Counted from the stretch's first letter, positions 27,469 to 35,852 are shown. The stretch is DNA of 46,855 nt from Clostridia bacterium (GCA_017456555.1 JAFTJF010000002.1:1-46855); one strand, 5' to 3'. Notes: generated from the sequence alone by a model not told the origin. A program made the numbers and translations.

Positions 27469-27502
27469 CTTAGGTTGCCTAAGGCAACTAAAGCAACCTA
27501 AG
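27469..27502 (+). promoter_or_regulatory. Three-segment hairpin between rpsE and rplO (at the missing rpmD locus)
   Basis: CTTAGGTTGC (27469-27478) pairs perfectly with GCAACCTAAG (27493-27502). The inner segment GGCAAC (27483-27488) can instead pair with GTTGCC (27474-27479), loop TAA, so two stems are mutually exclusive. No T-run follows. The same A-B1-B2 plan occurs at 26455-26529. It may slow or end transcription from upstream, but it lacks the U-tract of a normal terminator. Confidence 0.65.
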
Positions 27503-27555
27503 ATTAGTTTGGATGTAAATTTTAAAAATAAATTTTAATTTTATTATAAATTTAT

Positions 27556-27583
27556 TTGAAATTAAATCTATTAATGATATAAT
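27556..27583 (+). promoter_or_regulatory. Internal promoter before rplO
   Basis: TTGAAA (27556-27561) and TATAAT (27578-27583) are 16 bp apart, about 45 bp upstream of the rplO start. It occupies the place where rpmD would normally lie and would let rplO-secY be transcribed separately. Confidence 0.6.
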
Positions 27584-27627
27584 AAAAATCGAAAATATAT
27601 TAAATCAAAAAAGAGGAGGTGCAAACG

Positions 27628-28062
27628 ATGGAATTAGGAAACATTGGACCAGCTGTTAAAAAACAATCTAGAAAAAGAGTAGGACGTGGAATCGGTTCAG
27701 GCCTTGGAAAAACTTCAGGAAGAGGACATAAAGGACAAAAAGCTAGAAGTGGTGGTGGAGTTAGAAGAGGATTCGAAGGTGGTCAAACTCCATTATATAG
27801 AAGATTACCAAAAAGAGGATTTACAAATATTCATGCTAAAAACTACACAGAAGTAACTTTAACAATGCTTAACAAATCAGAAGCAACAGAAGTTACAGCT
27901 GAAAGCTTATTAGCAGAAGGAATAATCGGAAAAATAAACGATGGAATAGTTGTTTTAGCTACAGGAAACTTAGATAAAAAGTTAACAGTTAAAGCAAACA
28001 GATTTACTAAAGCTGCTGCAGAAAAAATCGAAGCTGCAGGTGGAAAGATTGAGGTGATTTAG
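27628..28062 (+). CDS. rplO: 50S ribosomal protein L15
   Basis: The 144-residue L15 is a late-assembly 50S protein. It carries the Gly/Arg-rich N-terminal arm ([27 protein letters not shown]), [19 protein letters not shown] and the C-terminal [25 protein letters not shown] block. ATG 27628 is chosen with AGAGGAGGTG 7 nt upstream; an in-frame GTG at 27619 overlaps the ribosome site itself. Its stop codon directly abuts the secY TTG start. Confidence 0.97.
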   Translation: MELGNIGPAVKKQSRKRVGRGIGSGLGKTSGRGHKGQKARSGGGVRRGFEGGQTPLYRRLPKRGFTNIHAKNYTEVTLTMLNKSEATEVTAESLLAEGIIGKINDGIVVLATGNLDKKLTVKANRFTKAAAEKIEAAGGKIEVI

Positions 28063-29388
28063 TTGTTTAAAACTATTAAAAATGCATTTAAAACCCCAGA
28101 AGTAAGAAAGAAAATGTTATATACACTAATCTTAATTGTTATATTTAGATTTGGATGCTTTATAACAGTTCCTGGTGTAGATACAATAGCTTTAGCAGAA
28201 GCTATGCAAGCATCAACAGGAAGTATTGCTGGATTAATCAATACAATATCAGGTGGTGCTTTCGCTAATTTATCAATTTTCTCAATGACAATAACACCAT
28301 ATATCACTGCTTCAATTGTTATACAATTGTTAGGAATGATAATACCTTCACTTGAAAAATTAATGAAGGAAGGTGGAGAAGTTGGTAAACAAAAAATTAA
28401 TAAATATACAAAATTAATGGCTTTAGTATTAGCTTTAGTTCAAAGTTTAGCTATATACTTAGGTTACAAAGATACAGGAATATTTATTGAACAAGGCTTC
28501 TTAACAGGAGCAATGGTTGTATTGTCTTTAATAACAGGTACTGCAATCTTAATGTGGCTTGGAGAACAAATCACAAATAAAGGAATCGGAAATGGTATAT
28601 CAATGATTATCTTTGTTGGTATAGTTTCAGGATTACCTTCAGGATTAGTTTCATTATGGAACATAATAGTAACTGATGCTGGAATAAGCACTGTTGGAAT
28701 TCTTACAACATTAGCAATAATTGTTGGAGCAATTCTTTTAGTAGCTGGTGTTGTATTTGTACAAGAAGCTGAAAGAAAAATACCTGTACAATATGCTAAA
28801 AAAGTTGTTGGAAGAAAAATGTATGGTGGACAAAATTCACACCTTCCAATTAAATTAGCTATGGCAGGAGTTATGCCAGTAATCTTTGCTTCATCATTCA
28901 TGACATTCCCTGCAATGATGATTCAAATATTTGCTGCAGATAAAATCGGAGGAACAGGATTCCTTGCTGGTTTATATAACTTCTCAATTGCAACATCTAC
29001 ATCTAGTGTTCCTTGGGGATACTCATTAGCAAATGCAATTGTGTACTTATTATTAATAGTAGGATTTACATTCTTCTATACTTATGCAACATTTAATCCT
29101 GCAGAAGTTTCTACTAACATTAAACAAAATGGTGGATTCATTCCAGGTATTAGAGCAGGAAAACCAACAACAGATTATATCTCTGCTGTTTTAGGAAAAT
29201 TAACTTGGTTTGGTGCGTTATTCTTAAGTTTAATTGCAATCTTACCAATGCTTGCAAGATTTTCAAGCGTAGATATATCATTTGGTGGTACATCAATTCT
29301 TATCGTAGTTGGTGTTGCATTAGAAACAGTACAACAATTAGAATCTCAATTAATAATGAGACATTATAAAGGATTCTTAGAAAAATAG
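28063..29388 (+). CDS. secY: Preprotein translocase subunit SecY
   Basis: The 441-residue channel subunit of the Sec translocon has ten predicted membrane helices. Recognisable are the N-terminal RFGCFITVPGVDT, the plug region GLINTISGGAFANLSIFSMTITPYITASI, and the cytoplasmic loops with QEAERKIPVQYAKKVVGRKMYGGQNSHLPIKLAMAGVMPVIFAS. It starts with TTG immediately after the rplO stop, using GAGGTG inside rplO, so it is translationally coupled. A strong terminator at 29437-29480 ends this transcript, so adk is not simply co-transcribed. Confidence 0.98.
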   Translation: MFKTIKNAFKTPEVRKKMLYTLILIVIFRFGCFITVPGVDTIALAEAMQASTGSIAGLINTISGGAFANLSIFSMTITPYITASIVIQLLGMIIPSLEKLMKEGGEVGKQKINKYTKLMALVLALVQSLAIYLGYKDTGIFIEQGFLTGAMVVLSLITGTAILMWLGEQITNKGIGNGISMIIFVGIVSGLPSGLVSLWNIIVTDAGISTVGILTTLAIIVGAILLVAGVVFVQEAERKIPVQYAKKVVGRKMYGGQNSHLPIKLAMAGVMPVIFASSFMTFPAMMIQIFAADKIGGTGFLAGLYNFSIATSTSSVPWGYSLANAIVYLLLIVGFTFFYTYATFNPAEVSTNIKQNGGFIPGIRAGKPTTDYISAVLGKLTWFGALFLSLIAILPMLARFSSVDISFGGTSILIVVGVALETVQQLESQLIMRHYKGFLEK

Positions 29389-29436
29389 TAAATCAATAAA
29401 TAAATCGAATTCTAATTTGGTTTTAAATAAATGATT

Positions 29437-29480
29437 AAAGTAGTAACTTTAAAAGTTACTACTTTTTTTGTGTTTTTTTG
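29437..29480 (+). terminator. Strong Rho-independent terminator after secY
   Basis: AAAGTAGTAACTTT (29437-29450) and AAAGTTACTACTTT (29452-29465) are perfect inverted repeats. They are followed by a T-rich tract with two runs of seven T up to 29479. Confidence 0.95.
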
Positions 29481-29515
29481 TAAATGTAAAGTTTTTATGA
29501 ATTAGCCTGAAAGAA

Positions 29516-29544
29516 TTGACAAATCTAGTAAAATGAACTAAAAT
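29516..29544 (+). promoter_or_regulatory. Sigma-A promoter of adk
   Basis: TTGACA (29516-29521) and TAAAAT (29539-29544) are spaced by 17 bp. It lies downstream of the secY terminator, giving adk its own transcription start. Confidence 0.8.
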
Positions 29545-29612
29545 AGATGTGTAAAATTAGGAAAAAACTTTAAAAAAGTAAAAAAGATTTCGTATAGAAA
29601 GGATGACAAAGT

Positions 29613-30278
29613 ATGATTATTATTATGTTAGGAGCACCAGCTTCAGGAAAAGGTAGTGTTGCAGAAATTTTATCAAAAGAATTTAATATACCTGCAATAT
29701 CAAGTGGAGATATTTTTAGAAAAAATATCAGTGAAGGAACTGAACTAGGAAAAAAAGCAAATGAATATATAACAAAAGGATGTTTAGTACCAGACGATAT
29801 AACAGTAAACATGATTGCTGGAAGATTAACAGAAAAAGATGTTGAATCAGGATTAATTTTAGATGGATTCCCAAGAACGGTAAAACAAGCAGAAGAATTG
29901 GATAAAATGCTTGCAAAAGACAATAAAAAAATAGATATAGTTGTTAACTTAGAAACACCAGAAGAAGAAATTCTAGAAAGAATAACAACTAGAAGAATTT
30001 GTAAAAATTCTGATTGTAAAGCAGTTTTCAATACTTTGCTACATCCATCAAAAGTAGAAGGAATATGCGATAAATGTGGCTCAGAACTTTATCAAAGAGA
30101 TGATGATAAATTAGAAAGTGCAAAAAATAGATTGGCAGTATATCATAAAGAAACAGCACCAGTTGCTGATTACTATAAAAACACAGGAGCTTTATATTCA
30201 ACTGTTTTAAGTAAAACTGTAAACAGAATGAAAGATGAAGTTGCAAAAGACGTTATAGAATATTTAAGAAATAAATAA
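29613..30278 (+). CDS. adk: Adenylate kinase, zinc-lid type
   Basis: The 221-residue enzyme interconverts ATP + AMP and 2 ADP. It shows the P-loop LGAPASGKGS, the AMP-binding ISSGDIFRKNISEGTELG and LILDGFPRTVKQAEEL blocks, and a long-form LID with four cysteines (CKNSDC and CDKC) that bind zinc, as in Gram-positive Adk. Length is typical for the long form. It is flanked by its own promoter and by a weak hairpin downstream (GAGGTTAC at 30289 with GTAACTTC at 30327). Confidence 0.97.
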   Translation: MIIIMLGAPASGKGSVAEILSKEFNIPAISSGDIFRKNISEGTELGKKANEYITKGCLVPDDITVNMIAGRLTEKDVESGLILDGFPRTVKQAEELDKMLAKDNKKIDIVVNLETPEEEILERITTRRICKNSDCKAVFNTLLHPSKVEGICDKCGSELYQRDDDKLESAKNRLAVYHKETAPVADYYKNTGALYSTVLSKTVNRMKDEVAKDVIEYLRNK

Positions 30279-30443
30279 ACAAAGGATTTTGAGGTTACAG
30301 TTTTAAAAGTTACATACATTAAAGCGGTAACTTCAATTTTATTTAAAAATAAAAATTAATTTGATAATATAAAAATTTAGATTTATTAAATACTGAGTAT
30401 TAAATTGTAAATGCAATATGTTTTATAAAAGGAAGGATTTTTA

Positions 30444-31214
30444 ATGATTACAATAAAATCAAAAAGAGAAATAGAATTAATGAAAGAAGCTTGCAAAATA
30501 ACAGCTTTAACATATGAATATATTGAAAAAATAATTAAACCAGGAATGTCAACATTAGAACTTGATCATTTAGCTGAAAAGTTTATAAAAGAACATGGGG
30601 GAATTCCTGCTCAAAAAGGATATCCAAGTGGAGTAAGAGGAGTACCAAACTTTCCAGGAACTCTATGTATTTCAATAAATGATGTTGTTATACATGGTAT
30701 ACCATCAAAAGATATTATAATTAAAGATGGTGATGTTGTAAGTGTAGATTTAGTTGTATTAAAAAATGGATACAATGGAGATGCTGCAAGAACTTTCTTA
30801 GTTGGAAAATGCTCAAAAGAAGCTGAAGAACTTGTAGCAGTTACAAAACAAGCATTTTTTGAAGGCTTAAAAATGGCTAAACCAGGAAATAGAATTGGTG
30901 ATATTTCTCATGCTGTTGAATCTTATGTAAGAAGCTTTGGTTTTAATCTTGTTAGAGAATTCCAAGGACATGGAATTGGTAAAGAAATGCATGAAGAACC
31001 AGGTGTTCCAAATATAGGAAAACCAGGCAGAGGACCAAGATTAGAGCCTGGCATGACAATTTGTATAGAGCCAATGGTAATGACAGGAAGACAAGATATT
31101 TGGGAATTAGATGATGGATGGACAATAGCTACTCAAGATGGTAGTTTAGCAGCTCATTATGAAAATACAATTTTAATCACAGATGGTGAACCTGAAATTT
31201 TAACATTATTATAA
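30444..31214 (+). CDS. map: Methionine aminopeptidase type I
   Basis: The 256-residue enzyme removes initiator methionine from new proteins after deformylation. Metal ligands are visible: two Asp in VSVDLVVLKNGYNGDAARTF, His in GHGIGKEMHEEPGVPN, Glu in MTICIEPMV and Glu in AAHYENTILIT, along with the substrate His in VVIHGIPS. No SH3-like N-terminal extension is present, so it is type Ia. It follows adk after 165 nt and is clearly the standard spc-alpha junction gene. Confidence 0.97.
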   Translation: MITIKSKREIELMKEACKITALTYEYIEKIIKPGMSTLELDHLAEKFIKEHGGIPAQKGYPSGVRGVPNFPGTLCISINDVVIHGIPSKDIIIKDGDVVSVDLVVLKNGYNGDAARTFLVGKCSKEAEELVAVTKQAFFEGLKMAKPGNRIGDISHAVESYVRSFGFNLVREFQGHGIGKEMHEEPGVPNIGKPGRGPRLEPGMTICIEPMVMTGRQDIWELDDGWTIATQDGSLAAHYENTILITDGEPEILTLL

Positions 31215-31358
31215 AATATATTAAATTTATAATTAAGAGAAAGTTAATACAAAAAGGTTTATAAAATAATAAAAAATACTATAAAAAATGTAAAAATATT
31301 ATGAAAGAAAGATAATAAAAAAATTAGTAAATATTGTTAAAAAAATAAAGTAAAAGTA

Positions 31359-31387
31359 TTGACTTTACTATTAAAATCGGTTATAAT
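31359..31387 (+). promoter_or_regulatory. Sigma-A promoter of the infA-alpha operon
   Basis: TTGACT (31359-31364) and TATAAT (31382-31387) with a 17-bp spacer. The 31215-31358 stretch before it is very AT-rich with no gene. Confidence 0.85.
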
Positions 31388-31397
31388 GTTTAAGATT

Positions 31398-31474
31398 ACT
31401 GCTCTAAAAGCAGTGAAATATTCGGAAATGGCCTTGTATAGGCTTATTTGCGTTCAAGTAAGGGGGATTAAAAT
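31398..31474 (+). promoter_or_regulatory. Leader of infA with a 6-bp hairpin
   Basis: About 75 nt of leader include ACTGCT (31398-31403) pairing with AGCAGT (31409-31414), then GGCC...GGCT around 31430-31443 and the ribosome site AAGGGGG at about 31460-31466. The block is richer in G and C than the neighbouring spacer and may be structured. No known regulator is recognised. Confidence 0.4.
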
Positions 31475-31693
31475 TTGTCTAAGGAAGATGTAATTGAAGT
31501 AGAAGGAACAGTTGTTGAAACTTTACCAAATACTAATTTTAAAGTAGAACTAGAAAATGGGCACCAAGTATTAGCACATATTTCAGGAAAACTAAGAATG
31601 AATTATATTAAAATTTTACCAGGTGACAAAGTAAAACTAGAATTATCACCATATGATTTAACAAAAGGAAGAATTACTTGGAGAGCAAAATAG
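31475..31693 (+). CDS. infA: Translation initiation factor IF-1
   Basis: The 72-residue OB-fold IF-1 occupies the 30S A site during initiation. [47 protein letters not shown] and the [13 protein letters not shown] tail are diagnostic, and length is exact for the family. It uses a TTG start 8 nt after AAGGGGG. It has its own promoter, separate from map. Confidence 0.98.
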   Translation: MSKEDVIEVEGTVVETLPNTNFKVELENGHQVLAHISGKLRMNYIKILPGDKVKLELSPYDLTKGRITWRAK

Positions 31694-31705
31694 TTTAGAA
31701 AAAAA

Positions 31706-31752
31706 TAAGGGACATTCCTTAAAAGTCGAAGTTTGGGTGTGTACAAAAACTT
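31706..31752 (+). promoter_or_regulatory. Two small hairpins in the infA-rpmJ junction
   Basis: TAAGG (31706-31710) pairs with CCTTA (31717-31721), and AAGTTT (31729-31734) pairs with AAACTT (31747-31752). The rpmJ ribosome site TAGGAGGG lies further downstream. Confidence 0.35.
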
Positions 31753-31802
31753 AGTATGGGAATTAACTTATCTCGATAAATAATAATTTAGGAGGGAAGA
31801 AA

Positions 31803-31916
31803 ATGAAAGTAAGACCATCAGTTAAGAAAATTTGCGAAAAATGCAAAATAATCAAAAGAAAAGGCGTTGTTAGAGTAATTTGCGAAAACCCAAAACATAA
31901 ACAAAGACAAGGCTAA
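31803..31916 (+). CDS. rpmJ: 50S ribosomal protein L36, zinc-binding
   Basis: This 37-residue protein is read from ATG 31803 to TAA 31914-31916. It begins [20 protein letters not shown] and has the four zinc ligands of the C+ form: CEKC, a Cys in VICENPKH and the His in the same segment. Length is exact for L36. TAGGAGGG lies 9 nt before the ATG. The position between infA and rpsM is canonical. Confidence 0.98.
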   Translation: MKVRPSVKKICEKCKIIKRKGVVRVICENPKHKQRQG

Positions 31917-31937
31917 TTTAAAAACATTTTAGATATT

Positions 31938-32074
31938 AACACAAGTATGGAGCGGCTGTCAGAAATGATATTCATAATTGTGTTTATATATATGTCAAAA
32001 ATAATTAGATTACTACCATATTTATAATTGTATATAAGTATGGTACATTTCAGGTTTGATTATGTATGACAACC
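31938..32074 (+). promoter_or_regulatory. Structured spacer/leader between rpmJ and rpsM (possible S4-type autoregulatory site)
   Basis: The 218-nt spacer is the longest inside the alpha operon and can fold extensively. AACACAA (31938-31944) pairs with TTGTGTT (31978-31984). TACCATATTTATA (32014-32026) pairs with TATAAGTATGGTA (32033-32045) with one wobble. GGCTGTCA (31954-31961) can pair at distance with TGACAACC (32067-32074) with one mismatch, though this crosses the first stem and would make a pseudoknot-like fold. S4 controls the alpha operon from a pseudoknot leader before rpsM in E. coli; that this is an analogue is inference. Confidence 0.5.
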
Positions 32075-32134
32075 AACAAAAACAGCAAAATAAAAACTAA
32101 ATAAAGTTAAAAATTTATGGAGGTGCAAAAATTT

Positions 32135-32500
32135 ATGGCTCGTTTAGCAGGAGTTGATTTACCTAGAGAAAAAAGAGTTGAGATAGGATTAACATATATA
32201 TATGGTATAGGATTACCTACATCTCAAAAAATTCTTAAAGAAGCTGGAGTTAACCCAGATACTAGAGTAAAAGATTTAACAGATGATGAAGTAGCAAGTT
32301 TAAGAAAAGCTATGGAAGGTTTAAAAGTTGAAGGTGACTTAAGAAGAGAAGTAGCTTTAAATATTAAAAGACTTACAGAAATAGGATGTTATAGAGGAAT
32401 CAGACATAGAAGAGGACTACCTGTAAGAGGACAAAGAACAAAAACTAATGCTCGTACAAGAAAAGGTCCAAGAAAATTAGTAAGTAAAAGTAAAAAATAA
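32135..32500 (+). CDS. rpsM: 30S ribosomal protein S13
   Basis: The 121-residue S13 in the 30S head contacts S19 and the P-site t[29 protein letters not shown], the H2TH region and the C-terminal [29 protein letters not shown] are diagnostic. ATG 32135 is chosen because GGAGGTG lies 9 nt before it and gives MARLAGVD; an in-frame ATG at 32117 overlaps that site. Confidence 0.98.
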   Translation: MARLAGVDLPREKRVEIGLTYIYGIGLPTSQKILKEAGVNPDTRVKDLTDDEVASLRKAMEGLKVEGDLRREVALNIKRLTEIGCYRGIRHRRGLPVRGQRTKTNARTRKGPRKLVSKSKK

Positions 32501-32532
32501 ATTTTGAATTAATTTAGAGGAGGGAATACCAA

Positions 32533-32934
32533 ATGGCAAAAGCTAGTGCAAAAAAAGCAACAGGTATCAGAAGAAGAGAAAGAAAAAACATAGATAAAGG
32601 TGCTGCACATATTCATTCAAGCTTTAACAATACTATAGTTTCTATAACAGATACTCAAGGTAATGTTATTTCTTGGGCAAGTGCTGGTGAATTAGGATTT
32701 AAAGGTTCTAGAAAAAGCACACCATTCGCAGCTGGTCAAGCAGCTGAAACAGCAGCTAAAGCAGCAATGGAACATGGTTTAAAAACTGTTGAAGTATATG
32801 TTAAAGGACCTGGAGCAGGACGTGAAGCTGCAATCAGATCTTTACAAACAGCTGGATTAGACATCACAATGATTAAAGATGTTACTCCAATACCACACAA
32901 CGGATGCAGACCACCAAAAAGAAGAAGAGTTTAA
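32533..32934 (+). CDS. rpsK: 30S ribosomal protein S11
   Basis: The 133-residue S11 lies on the 30S platform. [23 protein letters not shown], the [18 protein letters not shown] loop and the C-terminal [18 protein letters not shown] are diagnostic. Length is standard. AGAGGAGGG lies about 8 nt before ATG, after a 32-nt gap from rpsM. Confidence 0.98.
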   Translation: MAKASAKKATGIRRRERKNIDKGAAHIHSSFNNTIVSITDTQGNVISWASAGELGFKGSRKSTPFAAGQAAETAAKAAMEHGLKTVEVYVKGPGAGREAAIRSLQTAGLDITMIKDVTPIPHNGCRPPKRRRV

Positions 32935-32991
32935 TTAAAAGAATTAATATATTGTATAAAGAAATTTTTAGAAAGAGGTGTATGATATAAC

Positions 32992-33618
32992 ATGGCAAGA
33001 TATAAAGACGAACAATGTCGTATATGCCGTAGAGAAGGACAAAAATTGTTCTTAAAAGGATCAAGATGTTATTCTGATAAATGTAGCGTAACAAGAAGAA
33101 ACTACGCTCCAGGACAACACGGACAAAAAAGAACAAAATTATCTGAATACGGTACTCAATTAAGAGAAAAACAAAAAACAAGATCATTCTACGGAGTAGG
33201 AGAAAAACAATTTAGAAAATATTTCGAAATGGCTTCTAATAAAAAAGGAATCACAGGTACAAACCTTTTACAAATATTAGAAAGCAGATTAGATAACGTA
33301 GTTTATAGATTAGGTTTAGGAGCTTCTAGACCACAAGCTAGACAAATAGTAACACATGGAAATATTGAAGTTAACGGAGTTAAAACTGATATAGCTTCAT
33401 ATTTAGTAAAACCAGGTGACGTTATAGCTGTTAGAGAAGGTAAAAAAGATAACACAGTTATCAAAGCTAACGTAGAAGCTGGAGCAGCAAGACCAGTTCC
33501 AGAATGGTTAGAATTAGATGTTAAAAACTTAAGCGCTAAAGTTCTAAGAGTAGTAAATAGAGAAGAAATCGATTTACCAGTTGAAGAACACTTAATCGTT
33601 GAGTTATACTCTAAATAA
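32992..33618 (+). CDS. rpsD: 30S ribosomal protein S4, zinc-binding form
   Basis: The 208-residue S4 nucleates 30S assembly, helps decoding, and in many bacteria represses alpha-operon genes. The N-terminus has a four-Cys zinc site (CRICRREGQ ... CYSDKC), the C+ variant. [25 protein letters not shown] and the S4 RNA-binding domain ([32 protein letters not shown]) are intact. Presence in the alpha operon makes S4-dependent control of the rpmJ-rpsM leader plausible. Confidence 0.98.
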   Translation: MARYKDEQCRICRREGQKLFLKGSRCYSDKCSVTRRNYAPGQHGQKRTKLSEYGTQLREKQKTRSFYGVGEKQFRKYFEMASNKKGITGTNLLQILESRLDNVVYRLGLGASRPQARQIVTHGNIEVNGVKTDIASYLVKPGDVIAVREGKKDNTVIKANVEAGAARPVPEWLELDVKNLSAKVLRVVNREEIDLPVEEHLIVELYSK

Positions 33619-33671
33619 TAATTTAAATACTTAGGATACGTACGTAATAAAAGAGATATTAAATTTTTAAA

Positions 33672-33687
33672 AAGGTTTTATAACCTT
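33672..33687 (+). promoter_or_regulatory. Hairpin in the rpsD-rpoA junction
   Basis: AAGGTT (33672-33677) and AACCTT (33682-33687) form a 6-bp stem with the loop TTAT, 4 nt before the rpoA ribosome site AGGAGG. Confidence 0.45.
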
Positions 33688-33701
33688 ATTAGGAGGTAAG
33701 A

Positions 33702-34649
33702 ATGATTGAATTTGAAAAACCAAACATCGAATGTGTAGAGGCAGACGATAAGAGGAATTATGCAAAATTCATATGTGAACCATTAGAGCGTGGTTATGGT
33801 ATGACAATAGGAAACTCTTTAAGAAGAATCTTATTATCATCATTACCAGGAGCTGCTATAACAAGTGTTAAAATAAACGGCGTAGTACATGAATTTTCTA
33901 CAGTACCAGGTGTTGTAGAAGATGTTCCTGAGTTAATTGTTAATTTAAAAAATGTAAGACTTAAAGCTTTTGATAATGAAGAAAAAATTATTAGAATAGA
34001 TTTCAAAGGTGCTGGAGAAGTAACAGCAGCTGATATCGTAACAGATGGAACAGTTGAAATATTAAATCCAGAACTACATATAGCAACAACATCAGCAAAC
34101 TGTGATTTACACATGGAAATGACAGTAAACAGAGGAAGAGGATACAATGTTGCTGAGAAAAATAAAAAAGATAATAATCCAATAGACGTATTAGCAATTG
34201 ATTCTATATTTACACCAGTAAAAAAAGTAAATTATAGTGTTGAAAATACAAGAGTTGGACAAATGGTAGATTACGATAAATTAACAATTGAAGTATGGAC
34301 AGATGGAAGTCTAAAACCATTTGAAGCTTTAAGTTTAGCTGCAAAAGTTATGACAGGTCACTTAGAATTATTTATTGACTTATCAGAAACAGCTAAAAAT
34401 ACTCAAGTTATGGTTGAAAAAGAAGAATCAAAGAAAGAGAAAGTTTTAGAAATGCCTATCGAGGAATTAGAACTTTCTGTAAGATCTTACAACTGTTTAA
34501 AAAGAGCTGGTATTGCTACAGTTGAAGATTTAGCAAATAAATCACAAGAAGATATGATGAAAGTTAGAAACTTAGGTAAAAAATCATTAGACGAAGTTAC
34601 TAATAAATTAATTGCTTTAGGTTTAAACTTTACATCTGAAGAAGAATAA
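33702..34649 (+). CDS. rpoA: DNA-directed RNA polymerase alpha subunit
   Basis: The 315-residue alpha subunit scaffolds RNA polymerase and contacts UP elements and activators. The N-terminal domain shows [30 protein letters not shown] and the [13 protein letters not shown]-like block (here [24 protein letters not shown]). The C-terminal domain shows [43 protein letters not shown]. Length is typical. AGGAGG lies 6 nt upstream of ATG. Confidence 0.98.
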   Translation: MIEFEKPNIECVEADDKRNYAKFICEPLERGYGMTIGNSLRRILLSSLPGAAITSVKINGVVHEFSTVPGVVEDVPELIVNLKNVRLKAFDNEEKIIRIDFKGAGEVTAADIVTDGTVEILNPELHIATTSANCDLHMEMTVNRGRGYNVAEKNKKDNNPIDVLAIDSIFTPVKKVNYSVENTRVGQMVDYDKLTIEVWTDGSLKPFEALSLAAKVMTGHLELFIDLSETAKNTQVMVEKEESKKEKVLEMPIEELELSVRSYNCLKRAGIATVEDLANKSQEDMMKVRNLGKKSLDEVTNKLIALGLNFTSEEE

Positions 34650-34671
34650 TTAAGGAAGGTGGAGAAGTAAA

Positions 34672-35181
34672 GTGGCAGGAACAAGAAAACTTGGAAAACC
34701 AACTGATCAAAGATTAGCTATGTTAAAAGTGCAAACAACAGATTTACTAGTAAATGGTAAAATCGTTACAACAGAAGCTAGAGCTAAAGAAGTTAAAGCT
34801 ATAGTTGATAGTGTTATTGCACTTGCTGTTAAAGAATATAAAAACTTTGAAGAAGTAGAAGTAAAAGTTGTAAAAGCAAAATTAGATAACAACGGAAGAA
34901 AAGTTACAGAAAAAGTAACAAGCAAAAATGGAAAAGAATATTTAAGAGTTGTTAAAGAAGAAAAAACAGAAAAAAGACAAAAAGACATGCCATCAAGATT
35001 AAGTGCTAGAAGAAAATTAATGACAAAAGTTAATAAAGTTGAAGGTGTTGACGTAATGGACAAATTATTCAACGAATTAGCACCAAAATATGAAGGTAGA
35101 GTTGGTGGATATACAAGAATATTAAAAATGGAACCAAGACGTGGTGACAACGCTGAACAAGCAATTTTAATGTTAGTGTAA
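34672..35181 (+). CDS. rplQ: 50S ribosomal protein L17 with an internal insertion
   Basis: L17 lies near the exit tunnel. The start GTG 34672 follows GGAAGGTGGAG. The N-terminal part ([42 protein letters not shown]) and the C-terminus ([36 protein letters not shown]) are canonical. At 169 residues it is about 50 longer than the usual 112-127. The extra segment, about residues 60-110, is Lys/Glu-rich. Such insertions occur in some Clostridia. It closes the alpha operon. Confidence 0.96.
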   Translation: MAGTRKLGKPTDQRLAMLKVQTTDLLVNGKIVTTEARAKEVKAIVDSVIALAVKEYKNFEEVEVKVVKAKLDNNGRKVTEKVTSKNGKEYLRVVKEEKTEKRQKDMPSRLSARRKLMTKVNKVEGVDVMDKLFNELAPKYEGRVGGYTRILKMEPRRGDNAEQAILMLV

Positions 35182-35223
35182 TCTAAATCGTGCTAGAAAT
35201 AGCACATTCAAAAATGCATAGAT

Positions 35224-35261
35224 AAAAAGAAAGAAGGTTATTACAATCTTCTTCTTTTTTT
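35224..35261 (+). terminator. Terminator of the alpha operon
   Basis: AAAAAGAAAGAAGGTT (35224-35239) pairs with AATCTTCTTCTTTTT (about 35245-35259), with one bulge and one wobble pair, followed by a T-run. Confidence 0.8.
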
Positions 35262-35361
35262 GCTTTTTTACTTCTTAAAAAATTCCACATCATTTAACAT
35301 AACCACTTCAATAAACATAATATATAGCATAATAAAATGATAATACAGAAGGGAGAATTTT

Positions 35362-35691
35362 ATGTTAGAAACTGTTATTTATGGGCTTATATGGTGTTTT
35401 GCTGTATACGGTATTTTGGTTATGCTTCAAGAAATTGTAAGAAATAGTACATATCAAAAAATTGAAGAAAATGTAAAATTAATAATGACTGTAAAAAATG
35501 TAGAAAATGGAATTGAAAATTATATTAGAGAATTAAATATGGGGAGAAATTTCTATAACAATTTGGTGGTTATAGACTTAGATTCTGATGATGATACTTT
35601 ATGTATTTTAAAAGAACTTGAAAAAGAGAATATTAATTTAAAAATATTAAGTAGTTCAGAAGGTAAAGAATATTTGGCTAAACAAATATAA
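35362..35691 (+). CDS. Small N-terminally membrane-anchored protein of unknown function
   Basis: A 109-residue protein not assigned to a family. Residues about 3-24 form a membrane helix with no preceding positive charge. The remaining part is soluble and probably cytoplasmic: it contains LVVIDLDSDDDTLCILKELEKENINLKIL, a strand-Asp-rich-turn-helix-strand pattern that suggests a small alpha/beta fold. The ATG has GAAGGGAG 8 nt upstream. It stands alone between the alpha-operon terminator and a convergent gene; no clear -35 was seen upstream. Confidence 0.7.
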   Translation: MLETVIYGLIWCFAVYGILVMLQEIVRNSTYQKIEENVKLIMTVKNVENGIENYIRELNMGRNFYNNLVVIDLDSDDDTLCILKELEKENINLKILSSSEGKEYLAKQI

Positions 35692-35791
35692 ATATTCTCT
35701 TAAAAATCCATTTTATATTCTAGATATATCTTTATATAAAAAAGAATAAAAAAGGGTTTAAAATCGATTTTAAAGTTAAATATAAATAAGC

Positions 35792-35830
35792 AAAAAGGAA
35801 GTATGATTAATTTTCATACTTCCTCTTTTT
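35792..35830. terminator. Bidirectional terminator between convergent genes
   Basis: GGAAGTATGA (35797-35806) and TCATACTTCC (35814-35823) form a perfect 10-bp stem, flanked by AAAAA on the left and TTTTT on the right. It can end both the 109-residue gene (+) and the alarmone synthetase gene (-). Confidence 0.9.
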
Positions 35831-35852
35831 ATATATTCAAATATATATAATC

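Noticed and set aside
27442-27627. A diverged or frameshifted rpmD in the rpsE-rplO gap
   Set aside because: All frames on both strands are short and broken by stops, with no L30-like motif.
31415-31470. tRNA-like sequence GCGTTCAAGTAAGG in the infA leader
   Set aside because: It has a T-loop-like string but no acceptor stem, anticodon arm or proper length for a tRNA.
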